This document shows, piece by piece, positions 63,625-64,000 of a stretch of DNA of 64,000 bases. The position numbers and the translations under genes were made by a program. The notes below the pieces were generated by a model. That model did not search any database, had not been told where the DNA came from, and saw only the letters and a list, made by a program, of their open reading frames with translations. The stretch lies in the NCBI GenBank assembly GCA_048265185.1, contig JBLXBZ010000001.1, positions 558,001 through 622,000 of the forward strand. Reading direction: 5' to 3'. Each line of letters begins with the position of its first letter. The first letter of the stretch is position 1. This DNA is from JBLXBZ01 sp048265185. Its GTDB lineage: Bacteria > Pseudomonadota > Alphaproteobacteria > Rhizobiales > Stappiaceae.

Positions 63625-64000
63625 GCCGCGCGCCCTCGAAACAACTTGCCCAAAATCCCTTTCTTTTCGGTCGGGATCGTAATCGGCACGTCCTCCCCCT
63701 TCAGGCGGCGCGACGCGTCCAGATAGGCGCGCGCAGGCGCGCTGTTCTCATTGGCCAACGTGATAGGCGAGCCCACGTTGGACGCTTTCAGAACCTCGCG
63801 ACTCTCAGGCACGATTCCTATAAGAGGAATGCTCAATATATCAAGCATGTCGTCTACTTGCAGCATATCGCCAGTCTTCGCCCGCTCAACGTCATAACGG
63901 GTAATGAGCAAATGCTTACTCATACGCTCCCCGCGTTCCGCCGCAACCGTTTTGGAATCCAATAGTCCTATAATCCGGTCGCAGTCACGCACAGATGACA
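63621..64000 (-). CDS. minD: Septum site-determining ATPase MinD (5' part outside window)
   Basis: C-terminal 126 codons of MinD. 'SSVRDCDRIIGLLDSKTVAA' and 'KHLLITRYDVERAKTGDMLQ' are characteristic, and the end 'KGILGKLFRGRAA' is the membrane-targeting amphipathic helix. Walker motifs lie outside the window. It is translationally coupled to minE. Confidence 0.96.
   Translation of the reverse strand, partial: SSVRDCDRIIGLLDSKTVAAERGERMSKHLLITRYDVERAKTGDMLQVDDMLDILSIPLIGIVPESREVLKASNVGSPITLANENSAPARAYLDASRRLKGEDVPITIPTEKKGILGKLFRGRAA

Overview
This window is chromosomal DNA from an alphaproteobacterium. The signs are the gene order rpsB-tsf-pyrH-frr-uppS-cdsA-dxr-rseP-bamA, the block lolD-lolC-proS-DUF1467-mce-rnj-birA followed by nuoN to nuoA, a GTTC-N7-GTTC LexA box between ssb and uvrA, aerobic-type cobalamin genes (CobN, CobW), and a short DUF1127 protein. 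I cannot name a genus. I see no insertion sequence, prophage, CRISPR array or rRNA.

Layout. 1-10.2 kb (all minus strand) holds outer-membrane assembly (bamA, partial; rseP), isoprenoid and phospholipid precursor genes (dxr, uppS, cdsA), and ribosome recycling, UMP kinase, EF-Ts and S2. 10.4-17.7 kb holds dnaE, a 32-codon membrane peptide, the lipoprotein exporter lolD-lolC and proS. 17.7-18.4 kb is a gap with a candidate structured RNA on the plus strand. 18.4-37.6 kb is a nearly unbroken minus-strand run reading nuoA to nuoN, then birA, rnj, mce and DUF1467. Complex I here carries three extras: a GFA-type zinc protein between nuoC and nuoD, a small membrane protein between nuoH and nuoI, and a long C-terminal extension on NuoE.

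38.2-38.4 kb has two identical tRNA-Asp genes, followed by a cytochrome P450. 40.2-51 kb is a cobalamin region: cobC-cbiB on plus converge on a minus operon hupE-cobU-cobW-cobN-cobO-yrhK-cobQ, which is headed by a cobalamin riboswitch. HupE is therefore probably a cobalt importer feeding the cobaltochelatase. Two identical tRNA-Asn genes, gyrA, marC, a small secreted protein, a cation diffusion facilitator, ssb and uvrA follow.

The most unusual stretch is 60.98-62.24 kb. Three hairpins in a row (61140-61259) each display CCTCCTCCC in the loop. A DUF1127 gene follows, with another CCTCCTC hairpin just after its stop codon. Two further hairpins with CCTCCC or CCCTCCC loops lie at 62162-62223. 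The first array and the DUF1127 gene share a duplicated upstream element of about 35 bp containing a TGC-N7-GCA palindrome. This resembles the CcsR / 'cuckoo' small RNAs described with a DUF1127 gene in Rhodobacter, but the arrangement here differs: the array precedes the gene, sits behind a 20-codon micro-ORF, and is followed by a second degenerate cluster. The window ends with msrQ, minE and part of minD.
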